A stretch of 64,000 bases of DNA, taken from the NCBI RefSeq assembly GCF_019977195.1, contig NZ_AP024643.1, positions 3,100,001 through 3,164,000 on the forward strand, in the 5' to 3' direction. Shown here one piece after another: positions 1 through 8,558 of the stretch. Position 1 is the first letter of the stretch; the number at the start of each line of letters is the position of its first letter. Made by a program: the position numbers and the translations under genes. Below the pieces are notes generated by a model. That model made no database searches. It was not told the DNA's origin and worked only from the letters and a program-made list of their open reading frames with translations. The DNA is from Arthrobacter sp. StoSoilA2 (GTDB lineage: Bacteria > Actinomycetota > Actinomycetes > Actinomycetales > Micrococcaceae).

Positions 1-4
1 TTGC

Positions 5-742
5 ATGAGTCCCCGCAGCGACGTCAAAAGTCCGCAGGAAGCAGCAACCCAGGCGCCGCCGTCGCAAACCCTCTCACGGGGAATCCGTGCACTGGAGATC
101 CTTGCCGAAGCCGAACGCCCGCTTAGCATTGCTGAACTCGCCGAAGCCCTGGGAGTGCACCGTTCTGTTGCCTACCGCATCCTCCGGACGTTGGAAGACC
201 ACTCGCTGTTGATCAGGGACGATTCAGGCCGCGTCCAGCCCGGCCCCGGACTGGCCGTCCTGGCACGTGGGGTCTCCAGCAACCTGCAAACAGCTGCCCT
301 TCCAGAGCTCACCCAGCTGGCGAATACCCTGCACATGACCGCTTTCCTGGCCGTTTGGGACCACCAGGAATGCGTCACGCTGGTCACCGTGGAACCCCGG
401 CATTCAGGCGCCGCACTCGCCCAGCATCCCGGAAGCCGCCACCCTATAGGTATTGGCGCACCCGGCATCGCCATCCAATCGACCATGACCGAGGACCGTT
501 GGCGTCAGGTAGGAGCAGGTATCCCCTACCGCCCCGAGGCGCACGAAGCCCGACGCATCGGCTACGCCACCAGCCACGATGAAGTGATCGCCGGGTTGTC
601 ATCAATCGCCGCTCCCATCCACGTCCCGGGCGGACGGCCGGCCGCAATCGCCGTCGTCTACATCCGCCTCGACCAGGACGCCGACGCCGTGGGTAAGGAG
701 TTGGCTGCCAGCGCCATGCGCATCGAGAGCCAGTTGGCCTGA
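5..742 (+). CDS. IclR family transcriptional regulator
   Basis: A 245-residue protein with the IclR layout: a winged helix-turn-helix at about residues 25-85 (LSIAELAEALGVHRSVAYRI), then an effector-binding domain from about residue 95 to the end. IclR proteins bind a small carboxylate or aromatic effector and repress or activate a neighbouring catabolic operon. The start is the first ATG visible, four bases into the window, so a longer N-terminus upstream cannot be excluded, though 24 residues before the HTH is normal. The next gene on the same strand is the MoaF-like protein, with a strong 26-bp palindrome in between, so that gene is a plausible target or co-transcript. The effector is unknown. 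Confidence 0.9.
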   Translation: MSPRSDVKSPQEAATQAPPSQTLSRGIRALEILAEAERPLSIAELAEALGVHRSVAYRILRTLEDHSLLIRDDSGRVQPGPGLAVLARGVSSNLQTAALPELTQLANTLHMTAFLAVWDHQECVTLVTVEPRHSGAALAQHPGSRHPIGIGAPGIAIQSTMTEDRWRQVGAGIPYRPEAHEARRIGYATSHDEVIAGLSSIAAPIHVPGGRPAAIAVVYIRLDQDADAVGKELAASAMRIESQLA

Positions 743-832
743 ACCCCTCCTCCGCAGGCCAGGCATTCCTTCTGGGTCAAGTGCCCTGCCCCACAGCACA
801 AGACCCACAGCCGCGGGAACCCAATACTCGAA

Positions 833-858
833 GAAGGACAGGAATTTTCCTGTCCTTC
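833..858. promoter_or_regulatory. 26-bp perfect palindrome (operator or terminator hairpin)
   Basis: Two 12-base arms, GAAGGACAGGAA and its exact complement, are separated by only TT; a weaker outer pair CTCGA/TCGAG (827-831, 865-869) lengthens the fold. It lies between the IclR gene and the MoaF-like gene, 28 bases before the latter's ATG. No clean U-tract follows (GTTTCG), so a protein-binding operator fits at least as well as a terminator. Confidence 0.55.
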
Positions 859-885
859 GTTTCGTCGAGCACTGAGAAGGAACCC

Positions 886-1680
886 ATGAGCCTGAATCTT
901 CTTGATACCTCCAACTGGCTGCCCCTGGACGGTTTGGCGCCCGGCTTCGATGCCAACAAAGCCCCCACCGTCCAGGACCTGGCGGGACGGGAATTTGCCG
1001 CCCGCAGCGATGGCGTGCCCATGACGTTCAGCTTTGATGACGAAGAAGTCCAATGGGCTGCGGCTGGAAACAGCGGGACGGCCTCCTATGAGGCCTTCCT
1101 CGTAGCCGATGAGCTCTACTACGCCCAATGGCACAGTCCTGTGGAGGAAGGCCTCGCCGTTTCCTTGATCCTGGATCTCACCAACGGACGCGCGCTCTAC
1201 GTCGGCGCTCTTCTGGGACACGCATCCCCAGGCTCAACGGCAGTCCAGCACGATTTCCGCGCTGGAACCCTCGAGGGTTTCAGCGCCAATGGAACAGCCA
1301 TCGCGGAGAGCACAGCCCTGATCGGGCGGCGCGTCGAATGGGTGTACAGCGATGCCCACGCCTACGAACACATCTACCTCAGCCCTACCTGGTACACCTG
1401 GCAGTGCCTCGCCGGACCGGAGCGGGGCCTCGCAGACACCGATTCCAATACCGTCTTCGAAATCCGGCCCGGAATTTTCGTCTTTACCTGGCGCGAAAAG
1501 GTCATCCCGTGCGGCTCCGTGACCATAGCCGATCATCGGAGCCCCAAAGCAATCCGCTCACATGGCAGCCTTTTCGGCTGGGATGAGGCTGGCACCAAGC
1601 CTGTGCATTTCACGTTCGGCGCCCACGGCCGGTTGATCAGCATCACCCACCACAGCCCGGAGCTTGACCCTTCGGTGTAG
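886..1680 (+). CDS. moaF: MoaF-like protein
   Basis: A 264-residue soluble protein recognised as MoaF by the aromatic-rich central stretch YEHIYLSPTWYTWQC followed by GPERGLADTD (about residues 163-187). The fold looks like two lipocalin-like beta domains, N- and C-terminal. MoaF was named from the monoamine (moaEF) regulon of Klebsiella; the database label 'molybdenum cofactor' comes from the shared three letters and should not be taken as function. The start is the ATG with GAGAAGGAAC just upstream; an in-frame upstream extension would run through the palindrome and has no ribosome binding site. No catalytic residues can be assigned. Context (amine-type permease, FeaR-like regulator, sulfatase) favours amine or aromatic metabolism. 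Confidence 0.8.
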   Translation: MSLNLLDTSNWLPLDGLAPGFDANKAPTVQDLAGREFAARSDGVPMTFSFDDEEVQWAAAGNSGTASYEAFLVADELYYAQWHSPVEEGLAVSLILDLTNGRALYVGALLGHASPGSTAVQHDFRAGTLEGFSANGTAIAESTALIGRRVEWVYSDAHAYEHIYLSPTWYTWQCLAGPERGLADTDSNTVFEIRPGIFVFTWREKVIPCGSVTIADHRSPKAIRSHGSLFGWDEAGTKPVHFTFGAHGRLISITHHSPELDPSV

Positions 1681-1715
1681 CTGGCCCGGTTTGAATCAAT
1701 CACAGCAACAAGACA

Positions 1716-1770
1716 CGAAAGAAAGCCCCGGCACCAGGTTGAACTGGTCACCCGCCGGGGCTTTCTTTCG
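1716..1770. terminator. Bidirectional terminator between moaF and APC permease genes
   Basis: A 16-bp perfect stem (1716-1731 with 1755-1770; arm CGAAAGAAAGCCCCGG) encloses a 23-nt loop that itself contains a small ACCAG/CTGGT stem. The outer stem ends in TTTCTTTC on either strand, so it can serve both convergent genes. Confidence 0.85.
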
Positions 1771-1815
1771 TGCGGTGCTTCCGCGTACGGAACAGTCTCA
1801 GCCTTCGGAAGAGTC

Positions 1816-3291
1816 TCAGTCTTCGGAGCCGTGGCCGATCCGGGCATAGAGCCCGGGCTGCGAGCGCCGCAGGCGCAGCCCCCACGCAATTCCCACCAGG
1901 CCCGGCAGCAGCACTACCAGCGGCAGGACGAATGTTGCCGCCGTCGATTCCGTCTGGCCGAGAAGGACGTTGAAGTTGGCAAGGATGAGCACAAACACTA
2001 CCGCCAGGAAAACAAAGCCAAGGCCTGGCGCAACAACCCGCACCCACAGGCTGGCACCATGCCGGTTCCGGCGGAAGAAGCCAATCACTGCGGCGGACAC
2101 CACGGTCATGAGCAGGACCAGCCCCATGGCACCGCTGTTTGTCAGCCAGGTGAACATGGTCAGCACGGGATACAGTTCGCCAAGTTCAGAACCTGATCCC
2201 GCGATGGCGAAGGCAACAGTCACGACGACGGCAATCACCGTTTGCGCCAGCGACCCCGCAAAGGGTGCGCCACTCTCTGTGCGGACTGCTGCGAAGAACG
2301 GTGGGATGACGCGCTCCCGGCCCAGCGAGAAGAAGTATCGCGCCACTGCGTTGTGGAAGCTGACCAAGGCGGCGAAAAGGCTGGTCACGAACAGGATCTG
2401 CGCGATATCACTCAACAGCACGCCTCCGTTGGTGCCCAGGAAGGCGAAGATCATGTCCGGGCCACTGTTGGTGGCTGTTTCAATGACTGCGGATTGGCCT
2501 GCACCGACGGTCATTGCCCAAGCGGAGGCGGCATAGAAGAGGGCGATGATGGCAACCGCTGCGAAGGTAGCACGGGCAACGGTGCGCTGGGGATCTTTTG
2601 ACTCTTCGCCATAGATGGCCGCCGATTCAAAGCCCATGAAGGCGGCGATTCCGAAGGAAAGGACTGCGCCGATGCCGGGGACGAACAGGCTTTCGGGGCT
2701 GAACGATCCTGCAGACACTCCTTCAGGTGCCACGGCAAGGCTGATGACGTCATAGGCGATGACCACCAGGAATTCCAGAGCCACCAGGACACCCAGCACC
2801 TTTGCCGAGAGATCCACCCGGTTGACTCCCAGCCAGCCGACAATTGCGATGCAGACCAGCACTGGGATCCACCAGGGAACGCTGATGCCCAGCCTTGCCG
2901 AGAGCAGTGAGGAGACGGTGAAGCCAAAGAGCCCATAGATGCCTACCTGCATAAGGTTGTAGGCCATCAAGGCGACCAGCGAGGCTCCCACACCGGCCGG
3001 CCTTGAAATGCCTTGGGCAATGTAGGCGTAGAAGGCGCCGGCGTTGGTGACATAACGGCTCATGGCCGCGTACCCTACTGCGAACAGTGCCAGGATCCCG
3101 CCGAGGATCAGGAACGAAAGCGGGACTCCTGTCACCCCGGTGACAGCGAAGGTGGTGGTCACCCCGCCCGCAAGGACGGTCAGCGGCGCGGAGGCCGCAA
3201 TAATCATGAAGGTCACGGCCGGGACGCCCAGACGCCTCTTGGTGTCTGCGGGCCCGGCGATCTTGCGCTTAACGGGGTTATCCACGCTCAT
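1816..3291 (-). CDS. APC superfamily amino acid/amine permease
   Basis: A 491-residue integral membrane protein with about 12 hydrophobic helices. The first (VTFMIIAASAPLTVLAGG) carries the small-residue unwound segment typical of APC transporters, and the FMGFESAAIYGEES stretch is the conserved helix 6/loop region of the family. It should take up an amino acid or amine by proton symport at the cytoplasmic membrane. The start is the ATG at 3291, preceded by CAGGAGCAC; a longer upstream reading frame lacks a binding site. It is divergent from the FeaR-like AraC regulator, the usual arrangement of a transporter and its activator. The exact substrate is not determined by sequence. Confidence 0.88.
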   Translation of the reverse strand: MSVDNPVKRKIAGPADTKRRLGVPAVTFMIIAASAPLTVLAGGVTTTFAVTGVTGVPLSFLILGGILALFAVGYAAMSRYVTNAGAFYAYIAQGISRPAGVGASLVALMAYNLMQVGIYGLFGFTVSSLLSARLGISVPWWIPVLVCIAIVGWLGVNRVDLSAKVLGVLVALEFLVVIAYDVISLAVAPEGVSAGSFSPESLFVPGIGAVLSFGIAAFMGFESAAIYGEESKDPQRTVARATFAAVAIIALFYAASAWAMTVGAGQSAVIETATNSGPDMIFAFLGTNGGVLLSDIAQILFVTSLFAALVSFHNAVARYFFSLGRERVIPPFFAAVRTESGAPFAGSLAQTVIAVVVTVAFAIAGSGSELGELYPVLTMFTWLTNSGAMGLVLLMTVVSAAVIGFFRRNRHGASLWVRVVAPGLGFVFLAVVFVLILANFNVLLGQTESTAATFVLPLVVLLPGLVGIAWGLRLRRSQPGLYARIGHGSED

Positions 3292-3445
3292 TGGTTGTGC
3301 TCCTGCCTCGGTGCCGGACGGAGATTGCGCGGCACGGTGTCGGTCATTCCGCAATCTTCCTCCGCCAAGGCGCCGCGTGACTTGTCTCACACGGCAAGGT
3401 GTTTGTCAGTGCACGCAAGCACAGCCCTCGTAAAGTCCCCCGGTG

Positions 3446-3451
3446 TAGAAT
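3446..3451 (+). promoter_or_regulatory. Candidate -10 box for the AraC-type regulator gene
   Basis: TAGAAT lies about 80 bases before the regulator's ATG in the 238-bp divergent region 3292-3529. No convincing -35 box was seen. A GTACC/GGTAC pair near 3488-3506 may be an operator or chance. Confidence 0.35.
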
Positions 3452-3529
3452 CGTGGGCAAGCTCACGTCCGCGCTGGTGGCATTCAGTACCGGCGCCATC
3501 AGGTACGGCGGGCATTGAAAGGGAATTTG

Positions 3530-4498
3530 ATGACCGTCGCGGCTGAGACCGGCCCCGCAACCGTGCACACGGTGGTGGCGGATTCATTCCAGGAATGGAG
3601 CCAGGCCATCTCAGCATCCTTCGTGCCATTGCTGGCCAAAGGCCCTGAACATCCCAAAGACAACCACTTCCACGGGACCATGCGGGCCAGGGTCCTGGGG
3701 CAAATTTCCGTGGTCGAAGTTACGGCTGGTCCCCATACGGTCCTGCGAACGCCTGAGCTGATCGCCAAGTCCACCGGACGGTTCTTCAAGCTCAGCATCC
3801 AACTCTCCGGCTCTGGCCGCCTGGTTCAGGACGAACGCGAAGCCGTGCTCGGTCCCGGGGACCTCGCCATCTATGACACCTCCCGCCCTTATCAACTAAC
3901 GTTCGACGACGACTTCCGCACTTTGGTGCTGATGTTCCCGCACGTCCTCCTTGACTTGCCGGCCGAAGCCATGGGCCACGTAACCGCCCTCCGGATACCC
4001 GGGAATGAAGGCCTCGGCGAGCTCATCAGCCCCTTCCTCGTCAGGCTTGCCGATAACCTCGAAGCCCTTTCAGGGGCCAATGGCCTCCGCCTGGTCCACA
4101 ATGCACTGGATCTCGTCACTACCCTGTTCAACGGCGAACTGGACCAGCTCATCGAGACCGGCCGCGATCCCCACCTCCTCCTTCTGGGACGGATCCACGA
4201 CTACATCGAGGCCAATCTGGGTGACCCCGAACTTTCCCCGGGAACCATAGCCGCCGCCCACTACATCTCCACCCGGCACTTGCACGATCTTTTCCAGGAG
4301 ATCGGCACCACCGTGGCCTCATCCATCCGGCAGCGCAGGCTCGAACGCTGCAGGCGCGACCTCCTGGACCCTGTCCTGGCAGACCGACCGGTCACGGCCA
4401 TTGCGGCGCGGTGGGGATTCACTGACGCAGCCCACTTCAGCCGGATCTTCCGAGCTGCGTTCGGCAACTCCCCCACCGGCTACCGCAACAGCCACTAA
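3530..4498 (+). CDS. AraC family transcriptional regulator (FeaR-like)
   Basis: A 322-residue regulator. Residues about 20-200 look like the AraC-binding-like cupin domain of the FeaR/NdmR group (LSGSGRLVQDEREAVLGPGD with the YDTSRPYQL turn), and residues about 215-320 hold two helix-turn-helix motifs (ISTRHLHDLFQEIG and the AARWGFTDAAHFSRIFRAAF signature). FeaR-type proteins activate aromatic-amine catabolism in enterobacteria. The start is the ATG at 3530 after GAAAGGGA. Divergent from the permease and convergent with the sulfatase gene (22-bp gap). The inducer is inferred to be an amine-like compound, not proven. Confidence 0.87.
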   Translation: MTVAAETGPATVHTVVADSFQEWSQAISASFVPLLAKGPEHPKDNHFHGTMRARVLGQISVVEVTAGPHTVLRTPELIAKSTGRFFKLSIQLSGSGRLVQDEREAVLGPGDLAIYDTSRPYQLTFDDDFRTLVLMFPHVLLDLPAEAMGHVTALRIPGNEGLGELISPFLVRLADNLEALSGANGLRLVHNALDLVTTLFNGELDQLIETGRDPHLLLLGRIHDYIEANLGDPELSPGTIAAAHYISTRHLHDLFQEIGTTVASSIRQRRLERCRRDLLDPVLADRPVTAIAARWGFTDAAHFSRIFRAAFGNSPTGYRNSH

Positions 4499-4520
4499 CG
4501 GTGGCATGCCGGGCAAATGA

Positions 4521-6131
4521 CTAGGCTGCCGCCGTCGGAGCTGTGCCTTCATCTGCCACGGCAGCCATCTCGTTCAGCATTGCCCGCAGCAGGCGCCCCT
4601 CCAACCCGGCGAAGGCAGGATCACCGGCCCGGTTGAGCAGTTCGCCGGGGTCTGTGAGGTGATCGTACAGTTCGGCGACGTCGGTACCGAAGTAAAGCGT
4701 CAGCCTGCCCTCTGCTGTGATGACCGTCCGCATCCTCACCGGCCCGGGGAGTCCATCGAGTCCGAATGGCTGCTCTTCCTCCACCAGCAAAGCATCACGG
4801 TGCCTCTGCGCAGATCCTTGCAGCAGAGGAACCAGGGAGCGGCCCTGGATACCCCGGTAGGGCGTCGAACCGGTGAGCTCGAGCAAGGTTGGTGCCAGGT
4901 CGGCACTGGAAACGAGGGCCTGGGTGCGGGCCGCCGGGGTGCCCGGAACGTGCACGATCAAGGGAACATTCGTCACCGCACGGTAGTGGACAAAGTGCTT
5001 GAGCATGAGGCCGTGGTCCCCGAACAAGTCTCCGTGGTCACTGGTGAAAACGATGATGGTGTCCTCGGCCAGGCCTTGGCGATCAAGCTCATCCAGGATT
5101 CGGCCGATGTGCTCGTCCATCATGGTGATCAGGCCGTATTGTGCCGCCGCCGCATGCCTGTATTGTTCCTCCGTTGCTGCCCAGGTCATGGTGGGGTCCG
5201 GGTTCGGATGGCCCCGGTGTTCCATCATTGCCTGGATATGCGCCGGAGACGCCGAGTGATCCTGGTCGAATCCCAGCGGCAGGGGCAACGCACCAGGATC
5301 GTAGAGGTCCGAGTAGCCTGCCGGGGGTGAAAAGGGGTGGTGGGGATCAGGGAAGGAGACAAACATGAAGAAGGGCTGGTCCTGGCCCGCCGCGTCCTTC
5401 AGATGCTCGATTGCCTTCTCGCCCACATAGCTGGTGGGATGCACTTCAGGGGGAATGGCTGTCTGGTACACCTGGTCCCATCCGCCATACCGGCGGGCGG
5501 AGTTGCCTGCACCTCCCAGCGTTTCGGGGTCGACGCCGCGTTCCCTGGCCCAATGCACATAGTGGCCTCCGGGCCGGTCCCCATGACCAATGACGAGGTC
5601 CACGTGTTGGTAGCCGTAGTAGTCGGCAGGGAGCCCGATGAAGCGTTTATCGTGCGCCTCCCGGTTCTCCCACTGATCCCAACCGGGAGCGTAGCCGGGC
5701 CGGCGGGCGTCACCAACTGTTGGATCCAGGAGCATCGGATCGGTACTCCGGATCTCCTTGGCCTGGTGCGGCTCAAACTCCCACCCCATGTTTTGGTGGT
5801 GCAGTTTTCCTACTCCCACAGTGCGGTAACCGCCGGCTGCCAAGGATCCGGGAACAGTCTGCGTCAACGGATCCAACGTGATTCCATTGCAGCGCGTCCC
5901 GTGCGCCGAAGGCCACCGGCCAGTCATCAAGCTGGCCCTGTTGGGCATGCAGGTAGGGTTCGCCACCGTCGCATTCTCGAATACCACGCTCCGGGCTGCG
6001 AGCGCATCAAGGTTGGGCGTCCGGACGACATGATTGCCACCGAAGCCCAAGTGGTCGGCCCGCAATTGGTCCGCGATGAAGAACAGGACGTTGGGCCTGC
6101 CCTTGGCCGTAATGCCGCGCTCCCGCGTCAT
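4521..6131 (-). CDS. Sulfatase (arylsulfatase/choline-sulfatase type)
   Basis: A 536-residue type I sulfatase. The signature CMPNRASLMTGR places the catalytic Cys at residue 61, which must be oxidised to formylglycine; Asp21 in FIADQLRADHLG and the FTSDHGDLFGDHG stretch supply the metal site. No signal peptide is visible, so it probably acts in the cytoplasm after uptake. It hydrolyses a sulfate ester to alcohol/phenol plus sulfate. The start codon overlaps the ATPase gene's stop (ATGA), so it is the last gene of the six-gene operon and likely works on the imported substrate. Asn replaces the usual Ser/Ala in CxPSR. A related phosphonate monoester hydrolase role is the main alternative. Confidence 0.88.
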   Translation of the reverse strand: MTRERGITAKGRPNVLFFIADQLRADHLGFGGNHVVRTPNLDALAARSVVFENATVANPTCMPNRASLMTGRWPSAHGTRCNGITLDPLTQTVPGSLAAGGYRTVGVGKLHHQNMGWEFEPHQAKEIRSTDPMLLDPTVGDARRPGYAPGWDQWENREAHDKRFIGLPADYYGYQHVDLVIGHGDRPGGHYVHWARERGVDPETLGGAGNSARRYGGWDQVYQTAIPPEVHPTSYVGEKAIEHLKDAAGQDQPFFMFVSFPDPHHPFSPPAGYSDLYDPGALPLPLGFDQDHSASPAHIQAMMEHRGHPNPDPTMTWAATEEQYRHAAAAQYGLITMMDEHIGRILDELDRQGLAEDTIIVFTSDHGDLFGDHGLMLKHFVHYRAVTNVPLIVHVPGTPAARTQALVSSADLAPTLLELTGSTPYRGIQGRSLVPLLQGSAQRHRDALLVEEEQPFGLDGLPGPVRMRTVITAEGRLTLYFGTDVAELYDHLTDPGELLNRAGDPAFAGLEGRLLRAMLNEMAAVADEGTAPTAAA

Positions 6132-6931
6132 ACCGGCCTCTTGATGAGGGACAGCACTTCCGTGCGCTGGCGTGCGAACTCCGGAAGCGAGCGCGTGGTG
6201 ATCTGGTCGCGCGGAGCCGGCAGGTCGACGTCGACGATCTTCAGGACGCGGGCCGGCTTGGAGCCCAGGACCACAACGCGGTCTGCCAGATAGACGGCCT
6301 CGTCGATGTCATGGGTCACCACCAGAATGGTCATGTTGAAGTCCTTCCTGATCTTCAGGCACAGGTCTTCGAGGTCGAAGCGTGTCTGTGCGTCCACCGA
6401 TGCGAAGGGCTCGTCCATGATAAGGATCTCCGGCCGGTATGCGAGGGCACGGGCAATCGCCACACGCTGCTGCATGCCGCCGGATAGCTGCCACGGGTAT
6501 TGGTTGTCGGCGTGGGAAAGCCCGACGGCGGCTAGTGCGCTGTCGCAGCGTTCTTTCAGTTCCGCTGCAGGCAACTTGAGGTGCCGCAAAGGAAGAACGA
6601 GGTTCTTCCTGACCGTCAGCCACGGCATGAGTGAACGGTTGTAGTCCTGGAAAACCAGCGCCATTTCCGGCGGTGGGCCACTGATGGTGCGGCCATCGAT
6701 GGCCGCCCGTCCGCTGCTGGCCGGATGAAGCCCGGCCAGGCATTTCAGGAGGGTCGTCTTTCCGACGCCGGAGGGACCGACGATGCAGACAACCTCGCCG
6801 GCATCCACGGTGAAAGTGAGGTCTTCGATGACTACATGGGATTTTTCGCCACTCCCGTAGCTCTTGGCCAGGTGAGCCACGTCCAACCGTGGAGTGGTCG
6901 CGTTGATGCGGGTTTCTGGTTGCTGTGCCAT
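6128..6931 (-). CDS. NitT/TauT-type ABC transporter ATP-binding protein
   Basis: A 267-residue ATPase. Walker A is GPSGVGKTT, the Q-loop is LVFQDYNRSLMPWLTV, the signature is LSGGMQQRVAIARAL and Walker B is ILIMDEPFASVDAQTR. This is the nitrate/sulfonate/taurine (SsuB/TauB) subfamily that powers import with the two permeases just upstream. The start is the ATG at 6931 with GAAAG upstream; the frame stays open further upstream but overlaps the permease gene and lacks family similarity. Ends overlapping the sulfatase start by four bases. Confidence 0.93.
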   Translation of the reverse strand: MAQQPETRINATTPRLDVAHLAKSYGSGEKSHVVIEDLTFTVDAGEVVCIVGPSGVGKTTLLKCLAGLHPASSGRAAIDGRTISGPPPEMALVFQDYNRSLMPWLTVRKNLVLPLRHLKLPAAELKERCDSALAAVGLSHADNQYPWQLSGGMQQRVAIARALAYRPEILIMDEPFASVDAQTRFDLEDLCLKIRKDFNMTILVVTHDIDEAVYLADRVVVLGSKPARVLKIVDVDLPAPRDQITTRSLPEFARQRTEVLSLIKRPV

Positions 6932-6978
6932 GGCGGACTTTCTGTTTCGGGTGTAAAGGCTCGGGGCCTGTCGGATGC

Positions 6979-7758
6979 TCATGCTGCACGCGCCATGCGC
7001 CGTGAGCCGATGTACCAGGAGAGGACCTTGCGCCTGAGCAGGCTGAAGAGGACATTGACAAGGAATCCGATGACGCCCAGGAGCAGGATCCCTGCCCACA
7101 TGTCGGCTGTCATGAAGCTCTGCTGCGCGAGCAGCGTCATGGCTCCAATGCCTTGGGAACTGCCCAGCATCTCGCTGGCGATCATCACGATGAAGGCAAC
7201 CTGCAGGCTGACCTGCAAGCCGGAGAAGATTTGCGGCGCGGCCGCGGGAAGCAGGACGTTCAGGACGCGCTCCTTCCGGTTCAGCCTATAGACCCTCGCC
7301 ACATCCATGAGGTCGTTGCCCACCCCACGGATACCGTCCACGGTGGCGATCATCGTTGGGAACAGCGCCGCCAGCGCGATGCTGGTCACGCGCATCTGGG
7401 TGCCGAATCCAATGAGGGAGATGAAGATCGGCACCAGGGCAACCGGCGGTATTCCCCGAAGAAAGTGGATCAACGGATCCACCATCCAGCGAACCGGGGG
7501 AACAAGAGCCGTCACGAACCCGATGGCAATCCCCGCAAAGGCTGCGATGGCAAATCCCAGGAACAGGTTTCCCAGGCTCAGCAGCACATCTGACTGGAAG
7601 TGCTCAAAGAGCCAGAGCTCCTGGAACCGGCCAACGATGGTGCGCAACGGCGGGAAGAAGGGGTCAAGGGAGCTCTCGGACAGGAACCACCAAGCCACCA
7701 ACAACAGCACGGGCGCTCCGGCGCCGATCAACCAATTTCTCATTGTGGGGTTTCTCAT
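6979..7758 (-). CDS. NitT/TauT-type ABC transporter permease
   Basis: A 259-residue membrane protein with about six helices and the inner-membrane permease motif around FGTQMRVTSIALAALFPTMI, where the coupling helix meets the ATPase. The start codon overlaps the preceding permease's TGA: either ATG at 7758 (TGATG) or GTG at 7761 (GTGA); translation is coupled either way. It differs in sequence from its partner, so the transporter is probably a heterodimer rather than the SsuC homodimer usual in sulfonate systems. Confidence 0.9.
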   Translation of the reverse strand: MRNPTMRNWLIGAGAPVLLLVAWWFLSESSLDPFFPPLRTIVGRFQELWLFEHFQSDVLLSLGNLFLGFAIAAFAGIAIGFVTALVPPVRWMVDPLIHFLRGIPPVALVPIFISLIGFGTQMRVTSIALAALFPTMIATVDGIRGVGNDLMDVARVYRLNRKERVLNVLLPAAAPQIFSGLQVSLQVAFIVMIASEMLGSSQGIGAMTLLAQQSFMTADMWAGILLLGVIGFLVNVLFSLLRRKVLSWYIGSRRMARAA

Positions 7759-8531
7759 CACGGCACCACTTCACGGTAGGACTCATGCCAGTGCAGGACA
7801 CGGCGCTCGGCCAGCCGCGTGGCACCTTGGAACAGGAGGCCCAGAACGCCCAGGACGATCACCAGGCCGTAGAGGCTGGCATAATCACCGGCCGCCTGGG
7901 CTTGGTAAATGCTTTGGCCCAGGCCCGGGCCACCGCCGAGCAGACCCGCTACCACAGTGACCACCAAGGCGGCCGGGGCAGCAACCCGCATGGCGGTTCC
8001 GATGTAAGGCATGGCGCTGGGCAGGACCACGCGGGCCAGGATTTCGGGCTCGCGCATGCCATAGGAGCGGGCAGTGTCCCTGGCAACGGGATCCGTGCTC
8101 TGGACTCCGTCGACAGTCTGCATGACGATCGGGAGGAGGCAGCCGAACACCACCAGGAACAAGGACATCTCCCCGGTTGGGCCCAGTACCAGCACCGCCA
8201 AGGGAAGAATGACGATGGGCGGAACGGGCTTCAGGAACTCCAGCACCGCCAAGGTAGCGAACCTGACGGTCTCAAAAGTCCCGACAAGCAGGCCCAGGAT
8301 GACGCCTGCCACCGCAGACAAAGCCAGCGCGAGCAGGGCGATCCCGATCGTAGCTCCCAACGAGGACCAGAACGTAGCCGTCCCCAGGATGGTTGCCAGG
8401 GTGCTGAAAACAGTGGTGGCTGGCGGCAGGGCATTTCCTGCCACCTTTGCCTCGGCAAGGACCTGCCAGATGACCAGCGCTGCCGCAATGCCCAACGCAC
8501 TGAAGGTCAATGGGCGGATGGACCCTTTCAT
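7758..8531 (-). CDS. NitT/TauT-type ABC transporter permease
   Basis: A 257-residue membrane subunit with about six helices, the SsuC/TauC-like core (FLKPVPPIVILPLAVLVLG) and coupling region YGMREPEILARVVLPSAMPY. Pairs with the following permease. Good binding site GGGAGG before the ATG. It begins 27 bp after the solute-binding lipoprotein gene and overlaps the next permease, so all are one transcription unit. Confidence 0.92.
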   Translation of the reverse strand: MKGSIRPLTFSALGIAAALVIWQVLAEAKVAGNALPPATTVFSTLATILGTATFWSSLGATIGIALLALALSAVAGVILGLLVGTFETVRFATLAVLEFLKPVPPIVILPLAVLVLGPTGEMSLFLVVFGCLLPIVMQTVDGVQSTDPVARDTARSYGMREPEILARVVLPSAMPYIGTAMRVAAPAALVVTVVAGLLGGGPGLGQSIYQAQAAGDYASLYGLVIVLGVLGLLFQGATRLAERRVLHWHESYREVVP

Positions 8532-8558
8532 AATGAGCCTCCCATGTTCGGTTCGCGC

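Noticed and set aside
3292..3529. Riboswitch upstream of the APC permease
   Set aside because: No known aptamer pattern could be recognised, and the region is better explained as a divergent promoter.
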